In this document: positions 54,112-63,108 of the stretch, piece after piece
Numbering within the stretch: the first letter of the stretch is position 1
Layout: the number at the start of each line of letters is the position of its first letter
DNA from: Serratia silvae
GTDB lineage: Bacteria > Pseudomonadota > Gammaproteobacteria > Enterobacterales > Enterobacteriaceae
NCBI RefSeq assembly: GCF_023282985.1
Contig: NZ_JAGQDC010000001.1
Coordinates: forward strand, 62,001-126,000
Reading direction: 5' to 3'
Length of the DNA stretch: 64,000 nt
Program-made: the position numbers and the translations under genes
Notes under the pieces: generated by a model
The model's database searches: none
What the model was told of the DNA's origin: nothing
What the model saw: only the letters and a program-made list of their open reading frames with translations

Positions 54112-55605
54112 ATGAACCTGTCGTCGCGGCTCAGTGCCCAGTTAGAACGGGGCAAGGTCGGGTTCCCCACCACGTTAGCCAGTTCGGTTGGGGTGATTAT
54201 GGCCAGCCCGGTGATCCTCACCGTTACCAGCGGTTTTGGTATCGGCGGTGACACCTTCGCGCTGGCGATGCTGATCGCCTTTATCATGATGCAAGCCCAG
54301 CTCACCACCTTCTCCGAAGCGGCGGCGATCCTGCCCACCACCGGCTCGGTATATGATTATATCTCCTGCGGAATGGGGCGCTTTTTTGCCATTACCGGCA
54401 CTCTGTCTGCCTATCTGATCGTCCATATCTTTGCTGGCACCACCGAAACCATTCTTTCCGGCATCATGGCGCTGGTGAACTTTGAAAACCTCAACACCCT
54501 GATGGAAAGCCACAACAGCTCGTGGATGATCGGCGTGGGCTTGGTGATCATTTTCGGTATTCTGAATGCGTTTGGCATCGAAGCCTTCGGTAAGGCTGAG
54601 GTAGTGCTGACCTTCTGCATGTGGAGCACCTTAATGATCTTTTCTATCACCGGGTTGCTGTTACCGCATGCAGTACCGTTAGAAGGCTGGTTTGGCACCA
54701 CCCTCGACGTTGGCGATCCCCTTGCGGTGTTCAGCCTGGTCGGGATGGCGATGTTTATGTTTGTCGGCTGCGAGTTGGTGACGCCAATGGCCCCAGAGAT
54801 TAAACATTCTCACCGCGTGATCCCACGCGCCATGTCCCTGGGGCTGTGCGGTGTGGCGCTGTGTATGGCGTTATACGGTGCGGCACTGAGTCACCAGGTG
54901 GAAAACGTGGTGGTGGATGCGGCCAATAATGTGCATCTGTTGGATACGCCGATGGCTATCCCGGCATTTGCTGGCCAGATCATGGGCAACTTTGGCAAAT
55001 ACTGGCTGGGCGTTGGGCTGCTGTTGGCCGGGGCAGCCACCATTAACACCTTGATGGCTGCGGTGCCACGCATTATCTACGGCATGGTGCTGGATGGTGC
55101 TATGCCACGCATCTTCGCTTATCTGCATCCGCGCTTTAAAACTCCGGTGGTGGCGATTGCCGCTGCGGTGCTGATCCCCTGTGTTCATGCTTTCGCTATT
55201 CAGGGCAATCTGGATCGCATTATGCCGATGGTGCTGGCTGCCGTGTGTGCCTGGGGCGTGGCTTATCTGCTGGTCACCTGTTCGGTGGTGATCCTGCGTA
55301 TCCGCCGTCCAGATCTGCCACGCGCCTATAAATCGCCGTGGTTCCCGCTGCCGCAGATTGTCTCCAGCATTGGTATCGTGCTGGCGATTTTCTACATCAC
55401 ACCACCGGGCATGAACCCACGCGATGTCTACATCCCGTTTGGCATCATGATCGGCCTGACCTCCGCCTATGCGCTGTTCTGGACCCTGTGCGTGCAGAAG
55501 GTGAATCCGTTTAAACCGGTGCCGGTGGAAGAGGTGCTGGAGAGCGCCTTCAACAAGGCAGAAGCTGCGGAGGTGGAGTTTGATCGGCTTACTTCCCTCA
55601 CTTAA
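54112..55605 (+). CDS. APC-superfamily amino acid/amine permease
   Basis: This 497-residue protein has about twelve hydrophobic helices. The first bears VGVIMASPVILTVTSGFGIGG, the glycine-rich unwound helix typical of APC transporters, and EAAAILPTTGSVYDYI matches the second conserved region. Family members import amino acids or amines. Being first in an operon with two SDR dehydrogenases and a MoaF-like protein, it probably imports an aromatic amine such as tyramine (inference). ATG behind AGAGGAAG. The end of the gene overlaps the next frame. Confidence 0.87.
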   Translation: MNLSSRLSAQLERGKVGFPTTLASSVGVIMASPVILTVTSGFGIGGDTFALAMLIAFIMMQAQLTTFSEAAAILPTTGSVYDYISCGMGRFFAITGTLSAYLIVHIFAGTTETILSGIMALVNFENLNTLMESHNSSWMIGVGLVIIFGILNAFGIEAFGKAEVVLTFCMWSTLMIFSITGLLLPHAVPLEGWFGTTLDVGDPLAVFSLVGMAMFMFVGCELVTPMAPEIKHSHRVIPRAMSLGLCGVALCMALYGAALSHQVENVVVDAANNVHLLDTPMAIPAFAGQIMGNFGKYWLGVGLLLAGAATINTLMAAVPRIIYGMVLDGAMPRIFAYLHPRFKTPVVAIAAAVLIPCVHAFAIQGNLDRIMPMVLAAVCAWGVAYLLVTCSVVILRIRRPDLPRAYKSPWFPLPQIVSSIGIVLAIFYITPPGMNPRDVYIPFGIMIGLTSAYALFWTLCVQKVNPFKPVPVEEVLESAFNKAEAAEVEFDRLTSLT

Positions 55606-56167
55606 TCGCTTTTGGCGGCGCGATCCTCCCGGCTATCGACCAGGCACGACGTTGGATCGCTTGGTGAATAATCTGCGGCCTTACGCTTGCGAACGGGTCG
55701 CCGTGGGCCAGTTACGGCTCACGTTGCCACAGGGGCCGGTGATCGAGGTTGCCGAACAGGTGCAGTCGCTGTTTCTGGCACACATTGTTACCCATCATTT
55801 CCGCTTGCAGGGCCGCGCCCATTTTACCGATCCGCTGGTGCTCAACATCATCACCGGTGGCTGGCTGCGCCGTAAGGGCGTGATTTATCGCACCAAGGCC
55901 AAACATGATGGCGCTCGGCAGTTGATCGCCGCGTTGCAGCAATACCCGCAAATCGGCGATACGTTAGCCAAGCTCGATTTCCGCCACGCCACGCTCACGA
56001 TAACAGAGGGCCGTTGGCAGTTGGATATCGAGCATTTTGCCGCTTCCGAAGTGGTCAGCCGCCTACCGGCCAGCCGTCGCTATCTGCGCTTGGAGGCCGA
56101 GCAGCGGCGCTTGCTGCTGAGCAGTTTCCTGATGGTCAGCCAACTGATGGAGAAATGTGATGAGTAG
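55580..56167 (+). CDS. Conserved hypothetical protein (DUF3156-like)
   Basis: This 195-residue cytoplasmic protein has no signal peptide or membrane segment. It may belong to the DUF3156 family, but I am unsure. The start is a TTG at 55580 after GAGGTGGAG, inside the permease gene; a start further downstream is possible, and the gene overlaps both neighbours, so it is translated with them. Nothing visible tells its reaction. Context suggests a role in amine or aromatic catabolism. Confidence 0.6.
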   Translation: MIGLLPSLNRFWRRDPPGYRPGTTLDRLVNNLRPYACERVAVGQLRLTLPQGPVIEVAEQVQSLFLAHIVTHHFRLQGRAHFTDPLVLNIITGGWLRRKGVIYRTKAKHDGARQLIAALQQYPQIGDTLAKLDFRHATLTITEGRWQLDIEHFAASEVVSRLPASRRYLRLEAEQRRLLLSSFLMVSQLMEKCDE

Positions 56168-56942
56168 AGTGGTGGTGATCACTGGCGGCGGAACCGGCAT
56201 TGGTGCCGCTTGTGCGCGTTTACTGGCGCAGGAGGGCGACCGGGTATTTATCGTTGGCCGCCGCCGTGAACCGTTGAACGCATTGGCTTCTGAGATTGGG
56301 GCATATGCCGTAGTTGGGGATGCCGCCAGCGGAGCCAGTTGGCAAACTGACATTCTGCCAGCGATTTTACAGCAGGCAGAGCGTATCGACTGTCTGATTG
56401 CCAGCGCGGGTGGAATGGGGGTGGGGCGCATTACCGAAGTCACCGATGCCCAGTGGCAGCAGGCGCTGGACAGCAACCTCAACAGCGCGTTTGCCAGCGC
56501 CCGGGCCTGTTTACCGGAGTTGGTGAAAAGCGGTGGCAATCTGCTGTTTGTCGCTTCGATCGCCTCGTTGGCCGCCGGGCCGGAGGTGTGTGGCTATGTC
56601 ACCGCCAAACACGCGTTGATTGGGCTGATGTGTTCCATCGCCCGCGACTACGGGCCACAGGGTGTGCGTGCTAACGCGGTTTGCCCCGGCTGGGTGACTA
56701 CGCCGATGGCCGATGAAGAGATGCAGCCGTTGATGGCGGCGCATAACTTAACGCTCGAACAGGCCTATCAATATGTCTGTCGCGATGTGCCGCTGCGCCG
56801 CCCGGCCAGTGCGCAGGAGATTGCCCAGGTGTGTCGTTTCCTCTGCTCAACGCAGGCGTCAATTATTACCGGTGCAACGCTGGTGGCCGATGGCGGCTCC
56901 ACCATTGTTGATGTGCCGACCTTAGCTTTCACTTCCCTGTAA
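56160..56942 (+). CDS. SDR-family dehydrogenase, first of two
   Basis: This 260-residue NAD(P)-dependent short-chain dehydrogenase has TGGGTGIG at its start, ASAGG for the NAG motif, S-x12-Y-x3-K (VASIASLAAGPEVCGYVTAK) as catalytic residues, and a PGWVTTPM loop. Substrate may be an alcohol or amino-derived ketone in the monoamine pathway; Klebsiella MoaE in the monoamine regulon is also described as an SDR (family knowledge). ATG at 56160, after GGAG, overlapping the previous gene by eight bases. Confidence 0.87.
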   Translation: MSRVVVITGGGTGIGAACARLLAQEGDRVFIVGRRREPLNALASEIGAYAVVGDAASGASWQTDILPAILQQAERIDCLIASAGGMGVGRITEVTDAQWQQALDSNLNSAFASARACLPELVKSGGNLLFVASIASLAAGPEVCGYVTAKHALIGLMCSIARDYGPQGVRANAVCPGWVTTPMADEEMQPLMAAHNLTLEQAYQYVCRDVPLRRPASAQEIAQVCRFLCSTQASIITGATLVADGGSTIVDVPTLAFTSL

Positions 56943-56952
56943 GGAGATTGTC

Positions 56953-57744
56953 ATGAGTTCAGAAGCGGTATTTATTCAGGTTGGCGCGTTGGCGGAAGGC
57001 TTCGCCCCTCACAGCCATACGCTGGCACAGCAGGATTTGGCCGGTACCACGCTGGCGTTCCACTTTGCCGAAGGGGCAACGGTGCAGTGCAGCTTTAACG
57101 ACGATCAAACCCTACTGTGGGGAGATCAACGGGTTGATTACCGGGCCACCAGCATTCGCCAGGGGATCCTGTTTATCGATTTCCTCGATCCGCAGCGGCC
57201 CAACGGCAGCATTACGCTGGTGTGCGATCGTCAGCAAGGCAACTTTACCGCCGTCTATGGCCAGTTGCCAGATGAGTCACAGGCGCGGCTGGACGCCTTT
57301 AGCCGGGTGGAGCAGGGCTTGCCGCTTACGGCGGTGAATGCCGAATTCCGCTTTGGCCGCCTGGACAACAGCGATGCAGCGTTGCCGCAGTTTACCGACG
57401 AATTGATCGGGATGCGTAATCTGTATACCTACAGCCCAACGGAGCGCTACGAGCATGTTTATCTGAACAATAATTTCTACGCCTGGCAGTGCCTGGACGG
57501 GGTCGAGAAAGGGCTGGCGGACGTTGATCGTTGCCATTACGTCAAAGTGGCGGAGAAGCTGTACCTGTTTGTCTGGCGCGAAAAGATCATTCCGACGCTG
57601 GGCGTGGTGATGATCGATCTGCAAGAGATGCGCACCGATGGCAAGATCCTCGGCTATCAGGGCAGCGATTTCAGCAGCCTGAGCAACTTTGCCGTGGGCG
57701 CTCACGCGCAGATCCTTAACACCACGCATTACCCTAAGGCCTGA
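56953..57744 (+). CDS. moaF: MoaF-like protein
   Basis: This 263-residue protein resembles MoaF of the Klebsiella monoamine regulon: an N-terminal beta-barrel (lipocalin-like) half with LAGTTLAFHFAEGATVQCSF and a C-terminal half with LIGMRNLYTYSPTERYEHVYLN and FYAWQCLDGVEKGLADVDRC. Its biochemical role is unknown in the family. It is behind a perfect ribosome site (AAGGAG) and ahead of another SDR. It is distinct from molybdopterin moa genes in spite of the name. Confidence 0.8.
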   Translation: MSSEAVFIQVGALAEGFAPHSHTLAQQDLAGTTLAFHFAEGATVQCSFNDDQTLLWGDQRVDYRATSIRQGILFIDFLDPQRPNGSITLVCDRQQGNFTAVYGQLPDESQARLDAFSRVEQGLPLTAVNAEFRFGRLDNSDAALPQFTDELIGMRNLYTYSPTERYEHVYLNNNFYAWQCLDGVEKGLADVDRCHYVKVAEKLYLFVWREKIIPTLGVVMIDLQEMRTDGKILGYQGSDFSSLSNFAVGAHAQILNTTHYPKA

Positions 57745-57748
57745 GCCG

Positions 57749-58531
57749 ATGATGGCGATCTATGCCAGTGACGCGTTTGCTGGGCAGGTGGTGTTGGTGA
57801 CTGGCGGTGCGCAGGGCATTGGGCTGGCGATTGTCAGCGCCTTTGCTCGTTTGGGGGCCAAGGTAGTGGTGGCCGATCTGCAACTGCAAAAGGCGAAGGA
57901 GGCGGCTGAAAGCCTGTGCCAGCAGGGTTGGCAAGTGCAGGCCGCAGCCTGCGATATGGCCGATGCTGGGCAGATTGCCGAGTTGGTAGAACAGACTGCG
58001 CAGCAGCATCAACGGTTGGACGTGGTGATCCACAACGCTGCTTACTTTCCGCTAAGGCCGTTTAACCAGATAGATGCCGAACTGCTGCAATGCACGTTGA
58101 GCGTCAATTTAATGGCCCCGTTCTTTCTGGCGCAGGCGGCGTTACCGTGGATGAAGCGCCAGGGCGGTGGGCGCATTCTGGTGACTTCATCGGTTACTGG
58201 CCCGAGAGTGGCCTACCCAGGGCTGGCACATTATGCGGCCTCCAAGGCGGGGGTAAATGGTTTTATTCGTGCTGCCGCGTTGGAACTGGCCTGTGAAGGG
58301 ATCACGGTGAATGGCGTGGAGCCGGGGATGATCCGCACGCCAGCGATGGCAAATCTGGGTGGGGAAGCGGTGAATCAGGCGATTGCCGCTGCGGTACCGC
58401 TCGGCAGGTTGGGGGAGCCGGAGGATATCGCTGCCGCAATGGTCTTTTTAGCTTCGCCAGCGGCGGGTTATATCACTGGCCAGACGCTGGTAGTGGATGG
58501 CGGTGCGCTGTTGCCGGAAGCCTATTTGTGA
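57749..58531 (+). CDS. SDR-family dehydrogenase, second of two
   Basis: This 260-residue short-chain dehydrogenase has TGGAQGIG near the start, IHNAAY, S-S-V-x9-Y-x3-K (TSSVTGPRVAYPGLAHYAASK) and PGMIRTPA. ATG codons at 57749 and 57752 are both possible; the frame upstream overlaps moaF and is not used. It ends about 10 bases inside the convergent hpaR gene. It is the last gene of the permease operon and probably oxidises or reduces an intermediate there. Confidence 0.88.
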   Translation: MMAIYASDAFAGQVVLVTGGAQGIGLAIVSAFARLGAKVVVADLQLQKAKEAAESLCQQGWQVQAAACDMADAGQIAELVEQTAQQHQRLDVVIHNAAYFPLRPFNQIDAELLQCTLSVNLMAPFFLAQAALPWMKRQGGGRILVTSSVTGPRVAYPGLAHYAASKAGVNGFIRAAALELACEGITVNGVEPGMIRTPAMANLGGEAVNQAIAAAVPLGRLGEPEDIAAAMVFLASPAAGYITGQTLVVDGGALLPEAYL

Positions 58532-58965
58532 GCAACCACGTTGTTGGTTTGTTGATCCCCTAAACGGATCAGCTCATCGAGCAACACCATCAACTGATCC
58601 ATCTTTTGCTTCGAAAATGCTGCTTCAATTTCCCCGTAACCCTGCTCCACCTGGTGGCGTGCCAGTTCATACAGCTCCTGGCCTTGCTGGGTCAAGGACA
58701 CGTACAGCTTGCGCTGATCGTTAACCGGCTTGAGGCGAAAGATCAGCTTATCCCGCTCCATGCGCGACAGGATGCCGGTCAGGCTGGGGCGCAGGATGCA
58801 GGTTTCTGCGGCCAACTCGTGAAACTCAATGGAACGGCTATCGGCCAATACGCGAATGATGCGCCATTGCTGTTCCGTCAGGTTGTGGCTTTTCAGGATC
58901 GGGCGGAAGAACCCCATGGCGGTTTCACGCGCCTGCAACAGGGCGATGGTTAACGATTCATGCAT
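58522..58965 (-). CDS. hpaR: HpaR, MarR-family repressor of the hpa operon
   Basis: This 147-residue repressor of homoprotocatechuate degradation has a MarR winged helix (FHELAAETCILRPSLTGILSRMERDKLIFRLKPVNDQRK) flanked by dimer helices, close to HpaR of E. coli W. HpaR is released from DNA by 4-hydroxyphenylacetate or related acids (family knowledge). Two matching inverted repeats lie near its start and near hpaG1's. Its stop overlaps the converging SDR gene by ten bases. Confidence 0.93.
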   Translation of the reverse strand: MHESLTIALLQARETAMGFFRPILKSHNLTEQQWRIIRVLADSRSIEFHELAAETCILRPSLTGILSRMERDKLIFRLKPVNDQRKLYVSLTQQGQELYELARHQVEQGYGEIEAAFSKQKMDQLMVLLDELIRLGDQQTNNVVAHK

Positions 58966-58987
58966 GTCGATGGCCTTGGCTTAATTT

Positions 58988-59003
58988 TATTAACAACTTA
59001 ATA
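58988..59003. promoter_or_regulatory. HpaR operator candidate 2 (hpaR side)
   Basis: TATTAACAACTTAATA: TATTAA and TTAATA around CAAC, 23 bases upstream of hpaR. It shares ATTAA-N4-TTAAT with the hpaG1-side repeat. Confidence 0.75.
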
Positions 59004-59182
59004 GTAGCTAATTTTTGACCGGCGGAGAACGGCAAAACGCGATCCGTCACGTAAAAATCCTGCAAAAAAGGTTAATTTGCTGATTAATAACGCCAATGTA
59101 CATAAAATGTGAATATTTCGTTATCACGATCACAAATTAAATTAACAACGTTGCGTAAAGTCTGAACAGCGTATAAAAGTAT

Positions 59183-59200
59183 TCATTAACATATTAATGA
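59183..59200. promoter_or_regulatory. HpaR operator candidate 1 (hpaG1 side)
   Basis: TCATTAACATATTAATGA: perfect 7-base arms around CATA, 25 bases before hpaG1. Would overlap the transcription start, as expected for a repressor. Confidence 0.8.
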
Positions 59201-59225
59201 TTGGCGATCCGTAGAAGGAGTCTGC

Positions 59226-59852
59226 ATGAAAGGCACCGTATTTTCCGTAGCACTTAACCACCGCAGCCAGCTTGATGCCTGGGATCAGGCGTTTCGCGCC
59301 GCCCCTTATCAAACGCCGCCCAAAACACCGGTTTGGTTTATCAAACCGCGCAATACTCATCTTGCCAACGGCGGCAGCATCCCGTTCCCGGCCGGTGAAA
59401 CCGTGCAAAGTGGCGCGACGCTGGCAGTAGTGATTGGTAGCACCGCACGCAAGGTGGCAGCGGATAAGGTGGCCGATTATGTGGCCGGTTACGCCTTGGC
59501 TAACGACGTCAGCCTACCGGAAACCAGCTTCTATCGCCCGGCGATTAAAGCCAAATGTCGCGACGGTTTTTGCCCAATGGGGGAGGTAACCGCGCTCGCC
59601 AGCACCAACGGCCTGGAAATTATCACCGAGATCAACGGCGTGGAGCAGGATCGTTGGTCAACGGCGGATCTGGTGCGTTCGGTGCCGGAACTGATCGCCG
59701 CCATCAGCGATTTTATTACCCTGCAACCGGGGGATGCGGTGCTGATTGGCACGCCTCACCAGCGGGTTGAGATCAAGCCGGGTGACCAAGTAACGGTGCG
59801 GGCCGCAGGTTTGCCACCCCTTACCAACCACGTGACGCAGGCAGGAGAATAA
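59226..59852 (+). CDS. hpaG1: HpaG1, first half-enzyme of the HHDD isomerase/OPET decarboxylase
   Basis: This is one of two fumarylacetoacetase-fold halves that in E. coli W are fused in HpaG; they decarboxylate and isomerise the ring-opened homoprotocatechuate product. The 208-residue protein has the fold's metal-binding core (VAGYALANDVSLPETSFYRPAIKAKCRDGFCPMGE, then LQPGDAVLIGTPH). Here it is a separate gene, two bases before hpaG2. ATG behind AAGGAG. Confidence 0.9.
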   Translation: MKGTVFSVALNHRSQLDAWDQAFRAAPYQTPPKTPVWFIKPRNTHLANGGSIPFPAGETVQSGATLAVVIGSTARKVAADKVADYVAGYALANDVSLPETSFYRPAIKAKCRDGFCPMGEVTALASTNGLEIITEINGVEQDRWSTADLVRSVPELIAAISDFITLQPGDAVLIGTPHQRVEIKPGDQVTVRAAGLPPLTNHVTQAGE

Positions 59853-59854
59853 CC

Positions 59855-60619
59855 ATGAGACACGCTCGTATCCGCCATCATGGCCAGATTGTTAACGTCA
59901 CCGTCGACGATCAGTTACGCGTTGCGCTGCCCGATGGTAGCAAGCTTGGTGAGCACGATGTGGAATGGCTGCCACCGGCACAGGGCACGATATTTGCCCT
60001 CGGCCTGAACTATGCCGATCACGCCAGCGAGCTGGAGTTTAAAGCGCCGGAAGAACCTTTGGTGTTCCTCAAAGGGCCAAACAGCCTGACCGGCCACCGC
60101 CAGGTTTCTGTGCGGCCAGCGCAGGTGGAATACATGCACTACGAAGCCGAGCTGGTAGCGGTGATAGGTAAAACCGCGCGTAACGTCAGCCGCGAGCAGG
60201 CGATGGATTACGTGGCCGGTTATACCCTGTGCAACGACTACGCCATCCGCGACTACCTGGAAAACTACTACCGCCCCAACCTGCGGGTGAAAAGCCGCGA
60301 CACCTTGACGCCTATCGGCCCCTACATTGTCGATCGTGACGATGTCGCGGATCCGCATAACCTGACGCTCAGCACCTACGTTAACGGTGAACTGCGCCAG
60401 CGCGGCACCACCGCCGACATGATTTTCGATATTCCATATCTGATCGAATACCTGAGTGAATTTATGACGTTGCAGCCTGGCGACATGATCGCCACCGGCA
60501 CGCCGAAAGGGCTGGCCGACGTGCAGCCTGGGGATGAAATTGTGGTGGAGATCGAAGGCATTGGCCGCTTGGTTAACCACATCATCAGTGAAAAAGATTA
60601 CGAGGAGAGCAAGGGATGA
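59855..60619 (+). CDS. hpaG2: HpaG2, second half-enzyme of the HHDD isomerase/OPET decarboxylase
   Basis: This 254-residue fumarylacetoacetase-fold protein has LGLNYADHASELEFKAPEEPLVFLKGP, a metal-site E-x-E in HYEAELVAVIG, VAGYTLCNDYAIRDYLENYYRPNLRVKSRDTLTPIGPY and LQPGDMIATGTPKG. It works with HpaG1. Its stop overlaps hpaE's start in ATGA. ATG behind CAGGAG. Confidence 0.93.
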   Translation: MRHARIRHHGQIVNVTVDDQLRVALPDGSKLGEHDVEWLPPAQGTIFALGLNYADHASELEFKAPEEPLVFLKGPNSLTGHRQVSVRPAQVEYMHYEAELVAVIGKTARNVSREQAMDYVAGYTLCNDYAIRDYLENYYRPNLRVKSRDTLTPIGPYIVDRDDVADPHNLTLSTYVNGELRQRGTTADMIFDIPYLIEYLSEFMTLQPGDMIATGTPKGLADVQPGDEIVVEIEGIGRLVNHIISEKDYEESKG

Positions 60620-62070
60620 AAACCATCAACCATTGGATCAACGGCAAGAACGTCGCCAGCAAAGAGTATTTCACCACCACTAACCCGGCTAACGGTGAAG
60701 TGCTGGCGGAAGTGGCGTCCGGTGGTCAGCTCGAAATCGATCAGGCGGTAGCCGCGGCCAAAGAAGCCTTCCCTAAATGGGCCAATACGCCGATGAAAGA
60801 GCGTGCGCGCCTGATGCGTCGCCTGGGTGAACTGATCGACCAGAACGTGCCGCAGATTGCCGAGATGGAGACTGCCGACACCGGGCTGCCGATCCACCAG
60901 ACCAAAAACGTGCTGATCCCACGCGCCTCGCACAACTTTGAGTTCTTTGCCGAGATCTGCCAGCAGATGAATGGCCGCACCTACCCGGTGGACGACAAGA
61001 TGCTTAACTACACGCTGATCCAGCCGGTGGGCGTGTGTGCGCTGGTGTCGCCGTGGAACGTGCCGTTTATGACCGCCACCTGGAAGACAGCACCTTGCCT
61101 GGCGTTGGGTAATACCGCCGTGCTGAAGATGTCCGAACTGTCGCCACTGACGGCGGATCGCCTGGGTGAACTGGCGTTGGAAGCCGGTATCCCTGCCGGG
61201 GTGCTGAACGTGGTGCAGGGTTATGGTGCAACGGCGGGTGATGCTCTGGTACGTCATAAAGACGTGCGTGCGGTGTCCTTCACCGGCGGCACCTCAACCG
61301 GTCGCCGCATTATTGAAAGCGCCGGGCTGAAGAAATTCTCGATGGAGCTGGGCGGCAAATCACCGGTGCTGATCTTTGAGGATGCCGATATCGAGCGGGC
61401 GCTGGATGCGGCGCTGTTCACCATCTTCTCGATCAACGGTGAACGTTGCACTGCGGGTTCACGCATCTTTATTCAGGAAAGCATTTATCCGGAATTCGTT
61501 AAACGCTTTGCCGAGCGTGCCAACCGCCTGCGCGTGGGCGATCCAACCGATCCCAATACCCAGGTTGGCGCGTTAATCAGCCCGCAGCACTGGGAAAAAG
61601 TCTCCGGCTATATTCGCCTGGGCATCGAAGAAGGGGCCACTTTGTTGGCTGGCGGCCCGGATAAACCGGCCGGTTTGACCCACGGCAACTTCCTGCGCCC
61701 AACGGTGCTGGCCGATGTTAACAACAATATGCGTGTCGCGCAGGAAGAGATCTTCGGGCCGGTGGCCTGCCTCCTGCCGTTCAAATCAGAAGAAGATGGT
61801 CTGCGCATGGCCAACGATGTGGAGTACGGCCTGGCGTCGTACATCTGGACGCAGGATGTGAGCAAAGTACTGCGTCTGGCCCGCAATATTGAAGCGGGTA
61901 TGGTTTTCGTCAACACCCAAAACGTACGCGATCTGCGCCAGCCGTTTGGCGGGGTGAAATCCTCTGGCACCGGCCGTGAAGGCGGGGAGTACAGCTTCGA
62001 AGTGTTTGCCGAAATGAAAAACGTTTGTATCTCCATGGGGGATCACCCGATCCCACGTTGGGGAGTGTGA
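60616..62070 (+). CDS. hpaE: HpaE, 5-carboxymethyl-2-hydroxymuconate semialdehyde dehydrogenase
   Basis: This 484-residue NAD-dependent aldehyde dehydrogenase acts on the ring-cleavage semialdehyde. It has VSPWNVPFMTATWK, FTGGTSTGR, the general base in ELGGKSPVLIFEDAD and the catalytic Cys in INGERCTAGSR, with EIFGPVACLLPF later. Length and sequence follow E. coli HpaE. It overlaps hpaG2 and is separated from hpaD by an ERIC element. Confidence 0.94.
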   Translation: MKTINHWINGKNVASKEYFTTTNPANGEVLAEVASGGQLEIDQAVAAAKEAFPKWANTPMKERARLMRRLGELIDQNVPQIAEMETADTGLPIHQTKNVLIPRASHNFEFFAEICQQMNGRTYPVDDKMLNYTLIQPVGVCALVSPWNVPFMTATWKTAPCLALGNTAVLKMSELSPLTADRLGELALEAGIPAGVLNVVQGYGATAGDALVRHKDVRAVSFTGGTSTGRRIIESAGLKKFSMELGGKSPVLIFEDADIERALDAALFTIFSINGERCTAGSRIFIQESIYPEFVKRFAERANRLRVGDPTDPNTQVGALISPQHWEKVSGYIRLGIEEGATLLAGGPDKPAGLTHGNFLRPTVLADVNNNMRVAQEEIFGPVACLLPFKSEEDGLRMANDVEYGLASYIWTQDVSKVLRLARNIEAGMVFVNTQNVRDLRQPFGGVKSSGTGREGGEYSFEVFAEMKNVCISMGDHPIPRWGV

Positions 62071-62108
62071 GATAGCTCCGTGCCCTTTAAAACAACAACC
62101 AAGGACTA

Positions 62109-62232
62109 GACCCATTAGATTTCGGACTGCAGCTAGGCGACAAGCTTGTTCATCCAGGAGCTTACTTTTAGTAAGTGACTGGGGTGAGCAAGTGCAGGTA
62201 ACAACGCTGCAGTTCGAAAGAGGATGGGTATA
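62109..62232. repeat. ERIC element inside the hpa operon, between hpaE and hpaD
   Basis: Starts ACCCATTAGATTTCGGACTG and ends GATGGGTATA, with GTAAGTGACTGGGGTGAGCA in the middle, the ERIC core. It ends immediately before the hpaD ribosome site (GGAGG at 62233). Confidence 0.9.
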
Positions 62233-62241
62233 GGAGGACTT

Positions 62242-63099
62242 ATGGGTAAATTAGCTTTAGCTGCAAAGATCACACACGTTCCTTCGATGTACCTGTCTGA
62301 ATTGCCCGGTGAACATCACGGCTGCCGTCAGGCGGCCATTGATGGCCACAAAGAGATCAGTGCCCGCTGCCGCGAAATGGGCGTCGATACCATCATCGTG
62401 TTCGACACCCACTGGCTGGTGAACAGCGCCTACCACATCAACTGTAACTCGCATTTCAAAGGGGTTTACACCAGCAACGAGCTGCCGCACTTCATTCGTG
62501 ACATGACCTATGAATACGACGGTAACCCGGAGCTGGGCCAGATGATTGCCGATGAAGCCCGCAAGCTTGGGGTACGTGCCAAGGCGCATGAGATCTCAAC
62601 TCTGGAGCTGGAATACGGCACTCTGGTGCCGATGCGTTATATGAACAGCGATCGACACTTCAAGGTGATTTCTATTTCTGCTTTTTGCACCGTGCATGAT
62701 TTTGCCGATAGCCGCCGTCTGGGCGAAGCGATCAAAACCGCGATTGAGCAATACGACGGCACCGTGGCGGTATTGGCCAGCGGCTCGTTGTCACACCGCT
62801 TTATCGACGATCAGCGTGCCGAGCAGGGCATGAACAGCTACACCCGCCAGTTCGACCAGCAGATGGACGAACGGGTAGTGAAACTGTGGGAGGAAGGGCG
62901 CTTCCGCGAGTTCTGCGAAATGCTGCCTGAGTACGCTGACTACTGCTACGGCGAAGGCAATATGCACGACACCGTGATGTTACTGGGCCTGCTGGGCTGG
63001 GATAAATATCAGGGCAAGGTGGAGTTTGTTACCCCGCTGTTTGCCAGTTCCGGAACCGGCCAGGTCAACGGCATATTCCCCCTTCCAGCCCAAGCGTGA
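62242..63099 (+). CDS. hpaD: HpaD, homoprotocatechuate 2,3-dioxygenase
   Basis: This extradiol dioxygenase opens the ring of 3,4-dihydroxyphenylacetate. The 285-residue protein follows E. coli HpaD from MGKLALAAKITHVPSMYLSE on, with FDTHWLVNSAYHI and SGSLSHRFIDD as metal/catalytic stretches and EGNMHDTVMLLG. The ATG at 62242 behind GGAGG is chosen; an ATG 18 bases earlier is within the ERIC element and has no ribosome site. Member of the type II (LigB-like) extradiol fold. Confidence 0.95.
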   Translation: MGKLALAAKITHVPSMYLSELPGEHHGCRQAAIDGHKEISARCREMGVDTIIVFDTHWLVNSAYHINCNSHFKGVYTSNELPHFIRDMTYEYDGNPELGQMIADEARKLGVRAKAHEISTLELEYGTLVPMRYMNSDRHFKVISISAFCTVHDFADSRRLGEAIKTAIEQYDGTVAVLASGSLSHRFIDDQRAEQGMNSYTRQFDQQMDERVVKLWEEGRFREFCEMLPEYADYCYGEGNMHDTVMLLGLLGWDKYQGKVEFVTPLFASSGTGQVNGIFPLPAQA

Positions 63100-63108
63100 G
63101 GACCCCAA

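Noticed and set aside
59100-59135. CRP-like TGTGA...TCACG upstream of hpaG1
   Set aside because: Spacing between half-sites (11) does not fit CRP (6).
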